From Neocallimastix lanati (nom. inval.) (Eukaryota > Neocallimastigomycota > Neocallimastigomycetes > Neocallimastigales > Neocallimastigaceae): a stretch of 52,500 bases of DNA. The DNA is taken from positions 430,001-482,500 of the forward strand of contig JACVTC010000087.1 of assembly GCA_016946835.1 (NCBI GenBank), read 5' to 3'. This document shows positions 38,003 to 51,667 of the stretch, in pieces. The notes under the pieces are model-generated. The model worked only from the letters and a program-made list of their open reading frames with translations. It was not told the origin of the DNA and made no database searches. How positions within the stretch are numbered: the first letter of the stretch is position 1; each line of letters starts with the position of its first letter. Position numbers and translations under genes: made by a program.

Positions 38003-38707
38003 CTAATGACATCCATTAGGTCCACAGAACATTCCTGATCCAGAGGTTTCAAGTTGATCATCTAGAGCATTCATCAATACTTTTTTCATACCATTTTTAC
38101 TTTGGCAACCATAAATTCTAAATTTATCATTAATAACAAAGAACGGAACTCCTTGAACTCCCATTTTATATGCTTCACTTTCATCTTTTCTAATTTCATC
38201 CTTGAATTTATCACTATCAAGCATTTCGATAATTTCTTTTTCTTCTAAACCAACTTCTTTTCCAATTTTGATAAGAACAGATCTATCTGAAAGAACTAAA
38301 TTCTTAGTGAAGTAGGCATCAAACAAAAGATAAATGACTTTATCAACATCTTTTCCTTTACTTTCAGCTAATTTTGTTAAACGATGAGCATCAAGCATAT
38401 TTGTATATAAGGTATCCGCATATCTGAAATCAATTCCTTCATCTCTTCCTAATTTAGATATTTGATCTATTTGACGTCTTGCACCTTCAATAGACATTCC
38501 ATATTTCAGAGCGAAACGAACATCAGTTTTTGATTCAACTTTTGAACTAGCATTTGGATTTAATTCGAATGACTTCATTTTAAGATTTACCATATCATCT
38601 ATTTTCATATCCTTTAAAACAGATTCTAATCTTTTTTCCCCAATATAACAATATGGGCAAGCATAATCAGACCAGTAAACAATATCTAATTTCTTCATAG
38701 AAGCCAT
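38003..38707 (-). CDS. FrnE/DsbA-family thiol oxidoreductase, copy 7
   Basis: 234 aa, single exon, start ATG at 38707 (MASMKKLD). CPYC, cis-Pro loop GVPFFVIN, Cys201 in YGC, terminal CGPNGCH (Asn for the usual Asp inside the CX4C motif). It is a mosaic: the insert RRQIDQISKLGRDEGIDFRY matches copy 2, the KVESKTDVRFA segment matches copy 5, and the C-terminal third shares a 197-bp identical tract with copy 5. A TATAAATAG box lies about 200 bp upstream (minus strand, about 38906-38914). It is the 5'-most gene of the array; no further copy is seen to its right. Confidence 0.96.
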   Translation of the reverse strand: MASMKKLDIVYWSDYACPYCYIGEKRLESVLKDMKIDDMVNLKMKSFELNPNASSKVESKTDVRFALKYGMSIEGARRQIDQISKLGRDEGIDFRYADTLYTNMLDAHRLTKLAESKGKDVDKVIYLLFDAYFTKNLVLSDRSVLIKIGKEVGLEEKEIIEMLDSDKFKDEIRKDESEAYKMGVQGVPFFVINDKFRIYGCQSKNGMKKVLMNALDDQLETSGSGMFCGPNGCH

Positions 38708-40600
<1,893 letters not shown>

Positions 40601-40972
40601 CGAATCAATGTTTTTTTCATCTTTTATTTCATTCTTATTAAAATAGAAGTTTAATATTATTCTCTTTTGTGTATTTTACTATTAATTTCACTATGTCATA
40701 ATTATTTTTAAGACACACTAAATATTAAGGACACTCATTATATATATTATTTTCTTAAATATTTAAGGCAACATTCCTCCTTTCTGAGTATTATATCAGT
40801 AATTTCAATATTTTAATAATTTTCGTGGTGTAGTATCCCCATAAAAGTGGAAAATAAACTATTTTTATCCTTTTCATTAATATTTATCTAAAATTATATT
40901 TTTATAGATGTATTTAATCAATAATTTGAATAACTCAATATTATTATGATAACATATATATGAAATTGGTGT

Positions 40973-41011
<39 letters not shown>

Positions 41012-42060
41012 TGAATGGTTCATCCTAGTTTTTTATTTAAATCTAATATTGTATCATTTGAATTGTATCATTTATATCTAATAGAAGTTGATTTTTTATT
41101 AGCATAATCAACTAATAATTTCATAATGTATATATATTTTTAGTATAGCAAACTCTATAAAAATGGATAATCTTTAGAAGTTTGTTCTATATCATTAATA
41201 TTTAATAATAATATTTTCATAATTTTCATAATCAATTATCAATTTAGTTATTTTCATAATTATTATTAGTGCATGCAAGTAAAAGAGAATAATTATTGGT
41301 AATAGGAACTTTTTCATTGATATTTATATAAATATTTTTACTTCGTTTTGCTTGTCATATTAACAATTCTACTTTTTCAGTCTTATCTTCTTTAACCGGC
41401 TCAATGATAGAAACCTTTTCATTTATTTTATTATCAGATAAATTATAATTATTAATATTATTGATTATAATTTTTTTTTTGTATTATGTAAAGTCATATC
41501 ATTATTTTTATATATTTTCCATTAATAAATTTATTATTAGATTAAGATTTTGATTTTTAATTGCTTGGTTAAGCGGACAGTCTTCATCTTCATTTTATCA
41601 TTTATATTTAAAATAATTTTATTTGTTATTTGTATATTTCATAAAATAAATTGGTCATTCCATCATTGTTTTTGAGAAATTTTCCAATAAAGTGGATAAT
41701 TTCCATCTTTATTTTTATCATTTATATTTAAAAATATATATAAATATTTTTTGAATCTAGTATAATCTAAAAATAATTTTTTTATTTCTAAATTATTTTT
41801 ATGACAAATCTTAAGTAAGGGGTACTTCTTAAATGGTTAAATTTCTTAATGCTTATAAAGATGATGAATTCTACCCTATGCTTTTATAAATTAACTCATA
41901 AGTAATTTGAAATATTACATGGGATAATTAATTAAATTATTATTTTAAATTCTTAAATATTAATAAAGTTTATTTTAATAAACGATATTTTAATTATCTT
42001 TCCCTTTATTCAATTTTGCTGGCCTGTCGAGGTTAACCCCACTCCTTACAACTCACAACC
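40601..42060 (-). pseudogene. Probable ankyrin-repeat protein pseudogene
   Basis: The minus strand carries short ankyrin-like modules separated by frameshifts and stops: NDKNKDGNYPLYWKISQ (about 41740-41690), then EDEDCPLNQAIKNQNLNLI (about 41598-41540) followed by NLLMEN, and NEKVPITNNYSLLLACTNNN (about 41325-41255). NxNDKNxDGxxPLxxA is the start of an ankyrin repeat. A weaker LFSTFMGIL piece lies near 40865-40830. A further coding-like piece with no recognised family (FESGRFLTEGLLFNVAI) lies just upstream at about 42165-42110. No intact frame remains. Confidence 0.55.
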
Positions 42061-42655
42061 AATTTTTTTTTTTTTGGCTTCCAAAACAAGCAGTTCTATT
42101 GTTTTCTTAATAGCCACGTTAAAAAGCAACCCTTCAGTAAGAAATCTTCCACTTTCAAATTCTGTGATCCTTTATCAAAAGAAGAAAAGGATAGAAAAAA
42201 AAAGAAAAAAAGAAAAGAAAAGAAAAGAAAAGAAAAGAAAAGAAAACCACGTAACTATGTAATAAAAAAAAACGATAACTAATAAAAAAATTTTTTTTTT
42301 TACTTTCATTTTCAAATGTTTTTAGTTAATATATCAATTAAAATATTTTTTTTTGCTTTTTTTTTTTTAAGTAAAAGATAAGAAACGAGTTAATAGTTTG
42401 AAAAAAAAAAATTAGTGAATGGTCTAATTAGTTTATCAATTTGAATTTATTCTAGTGTCCTAAAGGGTGAGTACTGGTACAAATAATATTATAGTATACA
42501 CTAATAGGAAAACGTTTTTACAAGAGATACTGATTATTTCAAAAAAAATAAAAAATAAAAAACATAATTACATAATTTTAAAAAAAAAAAAAAAAAAAAT
42601 TAAATAATTATAGTAATTAAAAAAAAAATTTTTTTATTGTTATTTTTTTTTTTTA
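42061..42655. other. Spacer with purine repeats
   Basis: Contains a (GAAAA)n purine run (about 42178-42246) and poly-A/poly-T tracts. No intact gene. Confidence 0.55.
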
Positions 42656-42659
42656 TACA

Positions 42660-43300
42660 ATGAGTTCTATAAATTTTAAAGAACTAATAAAAGAACTCAA
42701 AGATATTGAGAAAATATCCAAAGATAACTTGGATATTAAGACTTGGAAGTCTTAACTTTGAACATATGATAATACTCGAATATATATTATTGACTCCAAA
42801 ATTTATATTTTATGCCTGTGCTTTGACCTCAATAGGTGAAACCAAGGATAATCATCCAAGAATTAGTGAATGATAAGAAATATAAAAATGAGGATGAGGA
42901 TGAAATAGATGATGAAGAAAATGTTAATAATAATAATAATAATGATAATAATGATGATAATAATAATGATAATAATGATGATGATGAAGAGGAAGATGAT
43001 GAAAGCGGAGAAAGAATTGCTTCCCTTGTAAAGGTTTATTGTATTAGGAAAGATCAGAGTAATTTATTACGAAAGCTACGGGCTCTAAAGAATTAAAAGG
43101 AATGAAAGAATAAAGGATTTTAATATTAGATATAAAAACTTTATATTTAAAGTTGAATAAAATGAAAAAAGACATCAAATAAGTATTTTAGACTATATAG
43201 ATTTCACTGAAAACAGTGCTGAAGCCTGGAAACATATAGCCTTATTTAATGGCATTTTTCTATCGAAAAAAACTTTTAAAATTGCTGAGAAAGCAGATAA
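42660..43300 (+). pseudogene. Broken gag-like or uncharacterised ORF with an Asn/Asp-rich insert
   Basis: An ATG at 42660 opens 31 codons (MSSINFKELIKELKDIEKIS...TWKS) and then stops. Coding continues in a second frame (NFEHMIILEYILLTPKFIF, about 42757-42815) and a third (42836-43096), which contains an N/D/E-rich segment and ERIASLVKVYC. A further shifted frame gives RIKDFNIRYKNFI and DYIDFTENSAEAWKHIALFN (about 43110-43250). FNxRYxxF and the mixed helical/low-complexity layout resemble retroelement gag proteins, but the identity is uncertain. At least three frame breaks mean it is not functional as a single ORF. Confidence 0.45.
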
Positions 43301-43413
43301 TCTAAAATCTATATTTTTTTGTATATTATACAATTTTACAATTTTATCAAAAAAGATGGTTGAAATTTTTTTTCTCTTATTCTTTTTTTATTTTTTAATT
43401 GAAGCTATTCTAT

Positions 43414-43445
<32 letters not shown>

Positions 43446-43596
43446 TATATAGTATAATAAATTATGGATTACATTTTCTAATAAATTATATGAATTTTAT
43501 AAACTTTGTTTTATAATTTTAATTCAAAAAAACAAAACATCTTTTTTTATTCTGAAACTTTTCTAATTCATTAATTATATGATAAAGTATATTCTA

Positions 43597-43635
<39 letters not shown>

Positions 43636-44451
43636 TTTTTAAATTATTGCCGAGGAATCTGTGACAATTGTAATTTATTGAAACTATTATTTATATTTAA
43701 AAGGTATAAAAAAAATAAATAATAAAGGTCACATTAAAAAGTACTTAAAAAAAAAGTAATAAAGTGGTCTCATTTTTGTATAAATTTTTCTTTAATCAAG
43801 AGGTGTTTGGGGAGAAAATTTATCAATTCTTTAATTTATAGAAAAAGTATAAAATGTACATGAATTTCCTATGAAATCTAATAATTTTATAGAGCGTAGA
43901 ACTAATTCATTAAAATGAATTATCGATTCAGAAGAACTGGATTGTGTTTATCATTTTATTCTTTCTTATTTTATATTTAAAAATATACCATGAACTCATG
44001 GTATACCATTTAGGATTTCCCTACAATCTCTTTGATTTATTTAGTTTCATACATCATTCATTTACTAATATGATTGAATAATTCAAGTAATTTATTTATA
44101 ATATGTGGAAATGATTTAAATAAGTATAATGTATAAATATGCCATATAATAGTTCGAATTTTATTTATATAAATAATTATTTTTTAATTTATATTTTTAT
44201 TTTAATTTATATTTTTATTTTATTTTATAACATAAATATAAATTTTTTAAATTTGTTGTATCTTTAAGTATTTTTAAAATTTAAAATGAATAAATACATT
44301 TGTAATTTTTCTATTTTTCTAAATGATATGTTTTTTTTTTTTTTTTTTTTCCTCTATTTTAAACTTCAATCGTTCTCAATAATTTATAAAAATTAAAACT
44401 ATAAAAAACAAATAATAATAAATAAATAAAAAATAATTTATAAGAGTGCAA

Positions 44452-44494
<43 letters not shown>

Positions 44495-44643
44495 TTATCC
44501 TACTAATACTATTTAAAAAAGATTTTAATATTAATATATATATATATAAAGTTTCTAATAAGAAATATAATAAATATAATATATATATATTTAAACTTTT
44601 TTTTTTTTTTTTTTTTTTTTATTGTTTTATTTTAGCTATTTTA
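43301..44643. other. AT-rich intergenic DNA with a perfect inverted repeat
   Basis: Includes (TA)n arrays (43601-43626, 44458-44490), poly-T (44331-44350, 44600-44620) and a 10-bp inverted repeat TATACCATGA / TCATGGTATA (43984-43993 / 43996-44005). The 43780-44060 stretch is slightly richer in GC, but no frame is convincing. Confidence 0.65.
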
Positions 44644-46575
44644 TCATTTTTGTTTTTCTTTCTTCTTTCTTAATAAAATGGTAATTAGGGCATCATTATC
44701 GGAATCATCGGAATCCTCTTCTTTTGGTTTATTAGAATTAAAATGATTTGATGATGATGGTACTGGCTGTGAGTAGGATAATGATGAGGACTGTGGTGGT
44801 ACTCCATTAGGTTGCATAGACATAGGCATAGACATAGGCATAGAAGTAATATCTGTTTCATTTCCTGTATTGTTATAATTATTATTATTATTATTATTAT
44901 TATTTCGAGTTAATTTTCTTAAATTAGAATTGGTAAGGTAATGTAACTGATTTAAATGATCTTGATATTGATCTAATTTATTACTATTGGTATCTTCCTT
45001 TAGCATATCTGGTGGAGGTTCTATGGTTCCATTCACTACCCCTGAATAAAATTCCTTTGTTCGATACGGATATTTTTCATATAATATAAATTCTGCAGGT
45101 GGCCAATGAACAGCGATTGGATTGATTTGATTCGTTGGAAATTCTGTTCCATCACCATAAGGTTTTGAACATAACCACCAAAGCCAATATTTTTTACCGA
45201 AAACTTGTTCAATATTTTGAAAGAGACCTAGATCATAGGGATAACTTTGTGAAACTTCTAAAGTACCTCGTTCAACTAATTTAGCAACTCGACTCACTTG
45301 AATTCTTTCAATACGTGTGACATTACGAACAAGATATATAATTTGATAGAGGGCCATTGAAAGAATAAAACAATATAAAACAAATGATAGAATTCCATTA
45401 ATAAGCATAAATATAACCATGAGTGGGGTCACATTGGTGACTGGAAAATAAAGTTCTGAATGATAACGATCTTGAAAATTAATATATCCCTTAATTAATA
45501 AAAATAGTAAAACAAAAGATATGGTAAATAATAAGGATATATAGAAAAGAAATCGAATAAAAAATGGTAAATTTCTATGACCAACACAATTATTAATCCA
45601 TATACCTAAAAATAATTAAAATGATAAAATTATATAATATATTTTAAATTATAATTATATAATATATTTTAAATTACAATAATAAATAATAATAATAATA
45701 ATATTGATATTAATATTGATAATTTAATATGCAAAATTATTGTTGCAATTAAAAACATAAAATTATGAAATAATATATTAATATTTAATAAGATTTATAA
45801 TAATAATAATAATAATAAATTAAAAAAAAAAAAATAAAAAAAATAATTAAATATATAATAAAATATATTATTTCGAATATTGTATATTATATTATTAATA
45901 AATTATAATATTTTAAAATTTTATTATATTTACAATGATGGTCAAATTTCAATATGCAATGTTTACAAATAGAACAATGATGAGCTCTAGGAGGCTTATA
46001 GGACTGACAATGACTACACCACATTTTTTCATCATATAAATTTTTAATAATTTTATTTTCAACTTCTATAACATTTTCTGAGCTATTCTGTTTGTATCGA
46101 AGAAAATCCTCATTTTTGACACCTTTCATAGATGTCATGTATTCTGAAGGAAGATACTCTTTTGTTATTTTCTTATTTACTTTTCCTGGATCGATAAGTG
46201 TACAGGTAATGTAATTGATAAAACTAATAACATAAATAATATTATAGGGTACTAAGATGTACCATACAAGATTTGAATTTTTATATTGACTTAGCCATGG
46301 AATAAATACAAAATATTGTGAACTAATTGGTAAATATATTAAGAAAAAAAATGCTAAATGACTAAGTATACTTCCTACTCTAAACGTTTTACCTAAATCA
46401 CTTTTAATAATTCTAATTTCATTAATAATAATATAGAAAAAATAATAAGAATAAGAATAAAATTTAAAATTTGAATAAAGAATTAATTTCAATTATTATT
46501 ATTTATAAATTTTTTATTCTATATTTATATATTCTAACATAATAATTACTCTTTTAATGTCTCTACTACTCCCAT
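44644..46575 (-). CDS. DHHC-type protein S-acyltransferase (palmitoyltransferase)
   Basis: A membrane enzyme that transfers palmitate from acyl-CoA to protein cysteines. Three exons join in frame: 46575-46550 (MGVVETLKE), 46412-45934 and 45605-44644, giving 488 aa. Two hydrophobic segments ([34 protein letters not shown]) precede the IDPGK motif. The Cys-rich domain runs [19 protein letters not shown] to DHHC, with catalytic Cys169 split across intron 2 (T|GT), followed by [10 protein letters not shown]. Two more membrane segments ([37 protein letters not shown]) and a VTRIE stretch at the TTxE position follow. The cytosolic tail is rich in Asn, Ser and MSMP repeats and ends in a basic KKKEKQK. 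The first exon is inferred because exon 2 lacks an in-frame ATG near its start and the phase fits exactly (GA|A). Confidence 0.92.
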
Positions 46576-46720
46576 TTGTTTAAATTTCACTTTTATTATT
46601 TTATTATTGTTGTTATTATTATTATTATTATTAATTGATTTGAAACTATAAATAGTTTAATAAATTATAAAGGTATATATTCATAATAATATAAAATATG
46701 GTATAATGAATTTTTTTTTT

Positions 46721-46754
<34 letters not shown>

Positions 46755-47678
46755 TGATATATCGACAATTTTATTTATATTATATGTTATAATATTTTTG
46801 ATTTAATGAAAAAATATTATTTTTTAAATAATAAAAAAAAAAAAACAATTTATCTTTTTTTTTTTTTTTTTTTTTTTTAATTTCTATAAATATTTTTTCA
46901 TATATCAAAATAATAATTAATATCAAAAATAAAAAATAATAATAATTATAATAAAAGATTATGAGATTTATTAATATAATAAATGGATATAATAAAATAT
47001 GAAATTATTATTTATTATTATTTAATACTATTTTGATACATATATAATAGAAATAAAAAAAAAAAAATAAAATAAAATAAAATAAAATTTTTTCAATAAT
47101 TTTAATTATAAAATCACCCAATTTTCAATTTTATAAAACTTTAAATTTATATTTAACATATCATGCTGCATTTATTAGTTTCATTATCCATATTATTATT
47201 TTTATTTTTTGTTTTATTTTTTGTTTTATTTTATTGTTAAATAATTGATAAATCAAAACGTTCTATGAAAGATGACATGACTGTTTGTTATTTGTTTTAC
47301 AAAAGAGAAAATAAAATTAAATATTAATAATATTTAATATCTTTTTTTTTTTTATATTATTGTTCTAAATAATAAAACAAAAATAATAATAATAAATATA
47401 TTAAATATATTAGTGATAATTAAATAATAATAGTACTTTATATATATATATATAATTATTTATTCCAAAAAATTAATATAAAAGATATTAATGTTTTGGA
47501 ATAATAATTTGTATTTCAAATATAACAAATACTAATAAAAGATTTATTATTATTAGATATTCTAATTATTTTGAATTATTCATATCTATCTATTTTATAT
47601 ATTTATATATTTCCAAAGCAAGCTTGAAATAATAAAACCAAAGATATGTTCATTTTTTTGATGTATTTACTATTTTCA

Positions 47679-47736
<58 letters not shown>

Positions 47737-47780
47737 TTAATTTGAACTAATCATTAATAAAAATAATATTGTTAATAACT
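46576..47780. other. AT-rich intergenic DNA
   Basis: Poly-A (46727-46751), poly-T (46854-46878) and a very long poly-T run (47684-47735). No gene seen. Confidence 0.75.
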
Positions 47781-47795
47781 GATCATTACAGAATA

Positions 47796-47845
<50 letters not shown>

Positions 47846-48487
47846 GATAAAGAGTTTTTAATTAATTTAATAATTAATATTTAAAATTTGGAGGTTGTAG
47901 AAATAAATTATATATTTTATTTATTTTATTTATTATTCTTATTTATTTATTATTATATATTATTATTATATATTATTATTTATTATTTATTATTTATTAT
48001 TTATTATTTATTATTTATTATTTATTATTTATTATTTATTATTTATTATTTATTATTTATTATTTATTATTTATTATTTATTATTTATTATTTATTATTT
48101 ATTATTTATTATTTATTATTTATTATTTATTTATTATTTATTATTATTATTTATTATTTAATTATTTATTATTTATTATTTAATTATTTATTATTTATTA
48201 TTTATTATTTATTATTTATTATTTATTATTTATTATTTATTATTTATTATTTATTATTTATTATTTATTATTCAATTATTTATTATTTATTATTTATTAT
48301 TTATTATTTATTATTTATTATTTATTATTTATTATTTATTATTTATTATTTATTATTTATTATTTATTATTTATTTATTTATTATTTATTATTAATTATT
48401 TATTATTTATTATTTATTATTTATTATTTATTATATTATTTATTATTCAATTATTTATTATTTATTATTTATTTATTAGTATTATAT

Positions 48488-48519
<32 letters not shown>

Positions 48520-48640
48520 TTATTTATTATTTATTATTTATTATTTATTATTTATTTATTTATTTATTATTTATTATTTATTATTTATTATTTATTATTT
48601 ATTATTTAATTATTTATTACTTATTATATTATTATTATAT
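47781..48640. repeat. (AAT)n array followed by a heptanucleotide (ATTATTT)n array
   Basis: (AAT)n at about 47797-47840. From about 47970 to 48610 a seven-base repeat TTATTTA persists for roughly 640 bp with a few insertions (TTCAATTATT, TTTATTTATT). The period of seven opens a 270-codon frame that reads YLLFIIY over and over; it is a product of the repeat, not a gene. Confidence 0.92.
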
Positions 48641-49258
48641 TATTATGTAATAATAGAAAAAAAATTCTTTTATATAAAAATTTTTGTTATAATATCTTAA
48701 TATAAAAATAATTTAAAATAATTTAACTTCCTTCTTGAATAGTTTAATTAAAAAAAAAAAAAAAAATTAACACCGTTCTACTATAACTAGTTTGATGAAA
48801 AAAAAAATTACAAAATATTGATATTATTCCTTTTCAATAATTTGAAGAAAAAAAATAAAATAAAAAAAACATAAAAACAAGTTTACAACCATTATTGTTA
48901 TCTTTAAAAATATAAGTATTCAATAAAATAAAATAAAAAGGTTTGAACAAACTTTCAATAAAATAAAAAAGAAAATTTATTTATTAATAGTTTTAATAAA
49001 ATAATTTATTATGTATATCATATGTTATATTAAATAAATAAATAAATCTGTGTGTTGATATATGAATAATATATTTAATAATATATATCTATAATATATT
49101 TAATATACATAATTTTATTTATAATATCATATTATCATATTATTATTTTTTTTTTTTTTTTTTTTTTTTTGAATTAAATAAATTTATTTATAAGGTATAT
49201 ATATATATTAAAATAAATATATATATATTAATCTTAAATATATATTATTTAGCTGTTT
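48641..49258. other. AT-rich intergenic DNA downstream of elongin C
   Basis: Short homopolymers and AT-rich DNA, a poly-T run at 49146-49170. No gene seen. Confidence 0.7.
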
Positions 49259-49501
49259 TTAACATTCCAGGTATTCTGCAACCATTAATAATTCAGTTGC
49301 GATATTATCATCAATATGAAATTCTGGTACATCTTCTGAATTTGAATATTTGGCTTTGTAATAGAAATATTCACAAACTTTTTCTAAAATTTCAGCTCTT
49401 TAAAAAAAATGAAAAATTATTTATAAATTTCAATTTATAATAATACAATAGTTATTATTATTAAAGTTGTTATTATAACGGCTATTACTTCTTTATAATA
49501 G

Positions 49502-49536
<35 letters not shown>

Positions 49537-49982
49537 TTTTACTATTTATTATCTCTAAATAATATAAAAATTTATTATGGAAAAATAAAAATAAAATATT
49601 TTTTTTTTGTATTACCTAATTTCATTAAAATGAATTTCATTTTGAACAGATTCAATGAATTGTCCTTTATTTGAAACAATAAAAATAATATTTAAAGAAA
49701 ACGTTAGATAGATATTATATAAATATATAAATATATAACAATAATTTTTATTTATTAAAATTCTAAAATATATGTTTCAATTTATGTTTAGGTGGACTAT
49801 CCAACATTTTTTAAATAATTTAATTTTTAAGATGAATACTTTTGAATTTTTATAAAAGTATAATATTTATATATATATATATATATATTTGAATGATTTT
49901 AAATGTTTTAATGTTCAATGTAATATATAATATGATAAACTATGCTTTAAAATTCAACATTTTCAAAATATCGCAGTTACTG

Positions 49983-50059
<77 letters not shown>

Positions 50060-50206
50060 TGGACTTGACAACATATTTTTTATAGTTCCTGATATCATTG
50101 CACATTTTCTATCAATAATAAATTCAAAACCATCTGAACTAATTAATTTAACTGTATCAAAAACAACATCTTCATTTGAGGTATCAGATTTATTATCGTC
50201 ATCCAT
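49259..50206 (-). CDS. Elongin C (Skp1/BTB-fold adaptor)
   Basis: A small adaptor that pairs with elongin B in cullin-RING ubiquitin ligases and with elongin A in transcription elongation. Three exons join in frame: 50206-50059, 49664-49616 and 49397-49259, giving 111 aa, close to the 112 aa of human elongin C. It reads [32 protein letters not shown], then [20 protein letters not shown] and [34 protein letters not shown] and a terminal EC. The Skp1-like blocks and the xxEC/xxDC end are typical. Intron 1 starts GTAATAATAAT: the donor sits directly in a (TAA)n array of about 24 units (49987-50057). Unspliced, it would extend the frame as poly-Asn. Start ATG at 50206 is preceded by a long A run. 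No partner gene is in the window. Confidence 0.94.
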
Positions 50207-50245
50207 TTTTTTTTTTTTTTAATTTATTATGTATTAAATTAAAGT

Positions 50246-50286
<41 letters not shown>

Positions 50287-51635
50287 TTTAAAGAACTTTC
50301 TTAAAGAAATAAAAAAAAATTTTTTTTTTATTAATTAAAAATTATACAAAAAATCTCTAAAAATTTATTAATTAAATTTTTATAATTAAAAAAATGAGGA
50401 ATATAATTAAAATATATATTGAAATTTTAATACTTTTTAATTAAAATAAAAATAATAAAAAATAATAATAGTAATAATAATGATAATAATAATAATAATA
50501 ATAAATAATAAAACTTTAATAAAGTTTATATTTAAAAAAAAAATATATTTATATACTATAAAATTTTTATTTTAGTTTAATAGTCAAATAAGTATTATAT
50601 ATTTTATTATTTTTTCTTCTTTTTTATTAATAATTAATTGATCATTAATTCTTTTTTTTTTTTTTTTTTTTTTAATTTTGAAATAAAAAAAAAAGTTTAG
50701 TCAAAGTTAATGAAAATTGGTTATTAACACTATATATAAAATAAAAAATATTTTAGACCTTTTCTATTAATTTATTAAATAAAATATCTTTTTCATTGTA
50801 TCTATAATACATTTTTATTTAAGTAAAAAAAAAAAAAAAAACTAAAATTTTATAATACATTATTTAAAATAAATATTTTTATTTTTAAAAAATATATTTA
50901 AAATGTTATTTTTATCTATATTTATTTAATCATTTAATCAGTCCCTTATATCAGTTTTTTTATGAAATAAAAAAAGTTTTATATATTTAATAAAAAGTGA
51001 TTATTATTATTATACATAAAATAAAATTTTATTAGATCAATTTTCAAATAAATCTATTTATCAAATATTTAACCTTTTCTCTCTGTTAATATTTATTATA
51101 TATAAAAATTTATTTTTTTTTTCCTTTTTAATTAAACTTAATTATTATTTATTTTTTATTTATGCATTAGCTTTTCATTAATAAAAACTTTTTCTATTTT
51201 TTCTTTTATAATAATAATGATTTCCATATGAAATACTTTGATAATAAATATACAAGGATTATATTTACATAATTTTTTATGTGTTAAAATATAATTTTTA
51301 TATTTTTTTTATATATTAAATTAATCATTATTTATGTAATAATTAATATTTATTATTTTATTATCAAATGATTATCCTGATGACCAAAAAAAATAAAAAA
51401 TAAAATATAAAATTAATGATTATTATTATTCAATTGATAGATAAATAGTAACAAGAATTCGATTAATTTTCTATGGCTTAATATAGAATAGATGGTAAAA
51501 AAAAAAAAAAAAGAAACATCTTTAATATGAAGAAATAAATAAATTGAATTTTACTATAATATTAGATAAATAACTTTTTATTGTTAGTATATATATATAT
51601 TATAATAAATAAATAAATAAGTAAATAAATAAATA

Positions 51636-51667
<32 letters not shown>

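Noticed and set aside
42074-42262. 62-codon plus-strand frame starting MASKTSSSIVF
   Set aside because: The opposite strand reads more like protein (FESGRFLTEGLLFNVAI), and the plus frame ends in a purine repeat.
43780-44060. Possible decayed gene
   Set aside because: GC content is slightly raised, but no frame gives a recognisable motif on either strand.
47888-48700. A 270-codon open frame on the plus strand
   Set aside because: It encodes only YLLFIIY repeats generated by the heptanucleotide array; no start context or non-repeat sequence.
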